Source: Rhizobium leucaenae USDA 9039 (GTDB taxonomy: Bacteria; Pseudomonadota; Alphaproteobacteria; Rhizobiales; Rhizobiaceae). From it: a stretch of DNA of 64,000 nucleotides. The DNA is taken from the NCBI RefSeq assembly GCF_000426285.1, contig NZ_AUFB01000016.1:1-64000 (forward strand), written 5' to 3'. The number at the start of each line of letters is the position of its first letter. Within the stretch, counting starts at the first letter, position 1. Below are positions 62,705 to 64,000 of this stretch, piece by piece. The notes under the pieces were generated by a model, which was given only the letters and a program-made list of their open reading frames with translations, ran no database searches and was not told the origin of the DNA. A program made the translations under genes and the position numbers.

Positions 62705-63589
62705 ATGGAAAAGCGTACGACTTTCAGCAAGTGGAGCGTCGGCATCCTGTTCGCAGTGCCGCAACTCCTCCTCATCTTCACCTTCTTCTATTGGCCCGCC
62801 GGCCAGGCGATCTTTTGGTCGCTGACGCTGCAGCAACCCTGGGGCGGCGGCAATATCTGGGTCGGGCTCGACAACTTCAGATCGATTCTTGCCAGTGCCG
62901 ATTACTGGAACTCGGTGACGATCAGCATCATCTTCGCAGCGATCAGCACCAGCATTGCCATGGGCGTCGCGCTGATACTGGCCGCTCTCACGGATCGGCA
63001 GCTCCGCGGTTCGAAGTTCTATAGCGTCGTGCTCATCTGGCCTTACGGCATTGCGGCGCCTGCTTCGGCAATGGCCTTCCGTTTCATCCTGGCCCCCGAA
63101 GCCGGGTTCATGTCCATCGTCAACCACTATTGGCCGGGCCTATGGGATCCGGGCCTCGACGGCACCGCCGCTATGGCCACCATCATCGCCGCCTTCTCGT
63201 GGAAATATATCGGCTACAGCTTCATCTTCTTTCTTGCCGCCTTCCAGGCCATTCCGCGTTCATTGATCGAAGCAGCGGCAATGGACGGCTCGGGCGTGAT
63301 CCGGCGCTTCTGGGACATTCAGTTCCCGCTGATCACGCCGACAATCTTCTTCCTGCTGGTGATCAACATCACCGAAAGCTTCCAGGATTCGTTCGGGATC
63401 GTCGACATCATGACCGCAGGTGGCCCACACAACTCAACCAATCTCATGGTCTACAAGATCTATTCTGATGGTTTCAAAGGACTCGATTTTTCCGGCGCGG
63501 CGGCACAAAGTATCATTCTGATGCTGCTGATCATCGTGCTCACCATCTTCCAGTTCCGCTTCATCGAGCGGCGCGTGCATTACCGTTGA
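62705..63589 (+). CDS. ugpA: Glycerol-3-phosphate ABC transporter permease UgpA
   Basis: A 294-residue inner-membrane permease with six hydrophobic segments and the EAA loop IEAAAMDGSGVIRRFWDIQFPLI (the site that contacts the ATPase UgpC). The N-terminus FAVPQLLLIFTFFYWPAGQAI is typical of UgpA. GGAAGAAG precedes the ATG at 62705. It forms the channel with UgpE. Confidence 0.95.
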   Translation: MEKRTTFSKWSVGILFAVPQLLLIFTFFYWPAGQAIFWSLTLQQPWGGGNIWVGLDNFRSILASADYWNSVTISIIFAAISTSIAMGVALILAALTDRQLRGSKFYSVVLIWPYGIAAPASAMAFRFILAPEAGFMSIVNHYWPGLWDPGLDGTAAMATIIAAFSWKYIGYSFIFFLAAFQAIPRSLIEAAAMDGSGVIRRFWDIQFPLITPTIFFLLVINITESFQDSFGIVDIMTAGGPHNSTNLMVYKIYSDGFKGLDFSGAAAQSIILMLLIIVLTIFQFRFIERRVHYR

Positions 63590-63596
63590 GGCTGAC

Positions 63597-64000
63597 ATGG
63601 TCGAGCGCACACCCATCCTTAATTTCTTCACCCATCTGATCCTATTCATCGGCTTCGTAATGGCAGTGGGACCGATAACCATCGTGGCGATCGCCGCATC
63701 CCATAATCTGGCCGAGGTCAATCAGGTACCGATGTCTCTGATCCCCGGCACCGATTTCTGGGTCAATCTCAAGACGGCGTGGACCACGGCCGATCTCGGG
63801 CCCAAACTGCTGAACAGCCTGATCTTCGCGGGCGGCGTGGCGGCGGGCAAGGTGATCATTTCAGCGCTTACCGCCTTTTCGCTTGTCTATTTTCGTTATC
63901 CGGGCCGCCATTTCATCTTCTGGCTGGTCTTCATAACGCTGATGCTGCCGCTTGAAGTACGTATCGTGCCGACCTATGCGGTCATCGCAAACGTCCTGTC
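63597..64000 (+). CDS. ugpE: Glycerol-3-phosphate ABC transporter permease UgpE (partial)
   Basis: The first 134 codons of a permease, beginning MVERTPILNFFTHLILFIGF, with TM segments at about 10-30 and 76-95. The segment VYFRYPGRHFIFWLVFITLMLPLEVRIVPTY is characteristic of UgpE. It starts 7 bases after the ugpA stop. The gene continues past the window; ugpC is expected next but is not seen. Confidence 0.93.
   Translation, partial: MVERTPILNFFTHLILFIGFVMAVGPITIVAIAASHNLAEVNQVPMSLIPGTDFWVNLKTAWTTADLGPKLLNSLIFAGGVAAGKVIISALTAFSLVYFRYPGRHFIFWLVFITLMLPLEVRIVPTYAVIANVL

Overview
The window is a gene-dense, high-GC alphaproteobacterial chromosome segment. It most resembles Rhizobium or a close relative in the Rhizobium/Agrobacterium group. 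The evidence is an ExoR homologue of 267 residues, a RopA/Omp2b-type porin, a PopZ/DUF2497 protein, a fused SecDF, a class I PhaC, an NDUFS4-like complex I accessory subunit, RIME-like intergenic repeats, and an sRNA with CCTCCTCCC loops. Species is not determined. No prophage, CRISPR array or complete transposon was seen, and most of the window is core genome.

Layout. 1-5,100: possible insertion-sequence remnant, tRNA-Arg, complex I subunit, tRNA-Pro, DUF192 and double cold-shock genes, glyoxalase I, a lipoprotein, three tandem tRNA-Glu genes each with its own promoter, and an AT-richer orphan zinc-ribbon gene. 5,100-10,240: recJ, hom, an AlaC-type aminotransferase and a SHOCT-like lipoprotein on the minus strand. 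10,399-17,051: phaC, sfsA, map, radC, a protein phosphatase and sthA on the plus strand. 17,089-22,326: AraC regulator plus monooxygenase pair, tig, tRNA-Leu, and the GDYXXLXY/DUF2157 membrane pair. 22,327-23,816: the most interesting stretch, with a three-hairpin sRNA whose loops all carry CTCCTCCC (cuckoo/alpha-r14 type), followed by two DUF1127 micro-genes. 23,877-30,274: trmFO, a membrane protein whose 3' end lies in a RIME-like repeat, then yajC-secDF-Mth938-squalene/phytoene synthase. 30,481-47,069: a DUF815 ATPase, then a long minus-strand series holding surE-pcm-nlpD, serS, tatABC, scpAB, nagZ, a SPOR protein, argS and dgt. 47,383-57,000: erpA, xthA, exoR, a FadL-type protein, valS, popZ, a second PIMT-like methyltransferase and tRNA-Cys. 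57,315-64,000: porin, small secreted proteins, tRNA-Asn, a Maa/NodL-type acetyltransferase with an overlooked 41-residue membrane ORF, and the glycerol-3-phosphate importer ugpBAE behind a candidate PHO box. ugpE is cut by the window end.

Functional groups. Protein export is covered by YajC-SecDF, TatABC and trigger factor. Chromosome and envelope organisation is covered by ScpAB, PopZ, NlpD, SPOR and NagZ. Translation genes include three aminoacyl-tRNA synthetases, trmFO, map and eight tRNAs. Carbon and phosphate physiology is represented by PhaC, Ugp and ExoR. The sRNA/DUF1127 cluster looks like a post-transcriptional stress module.
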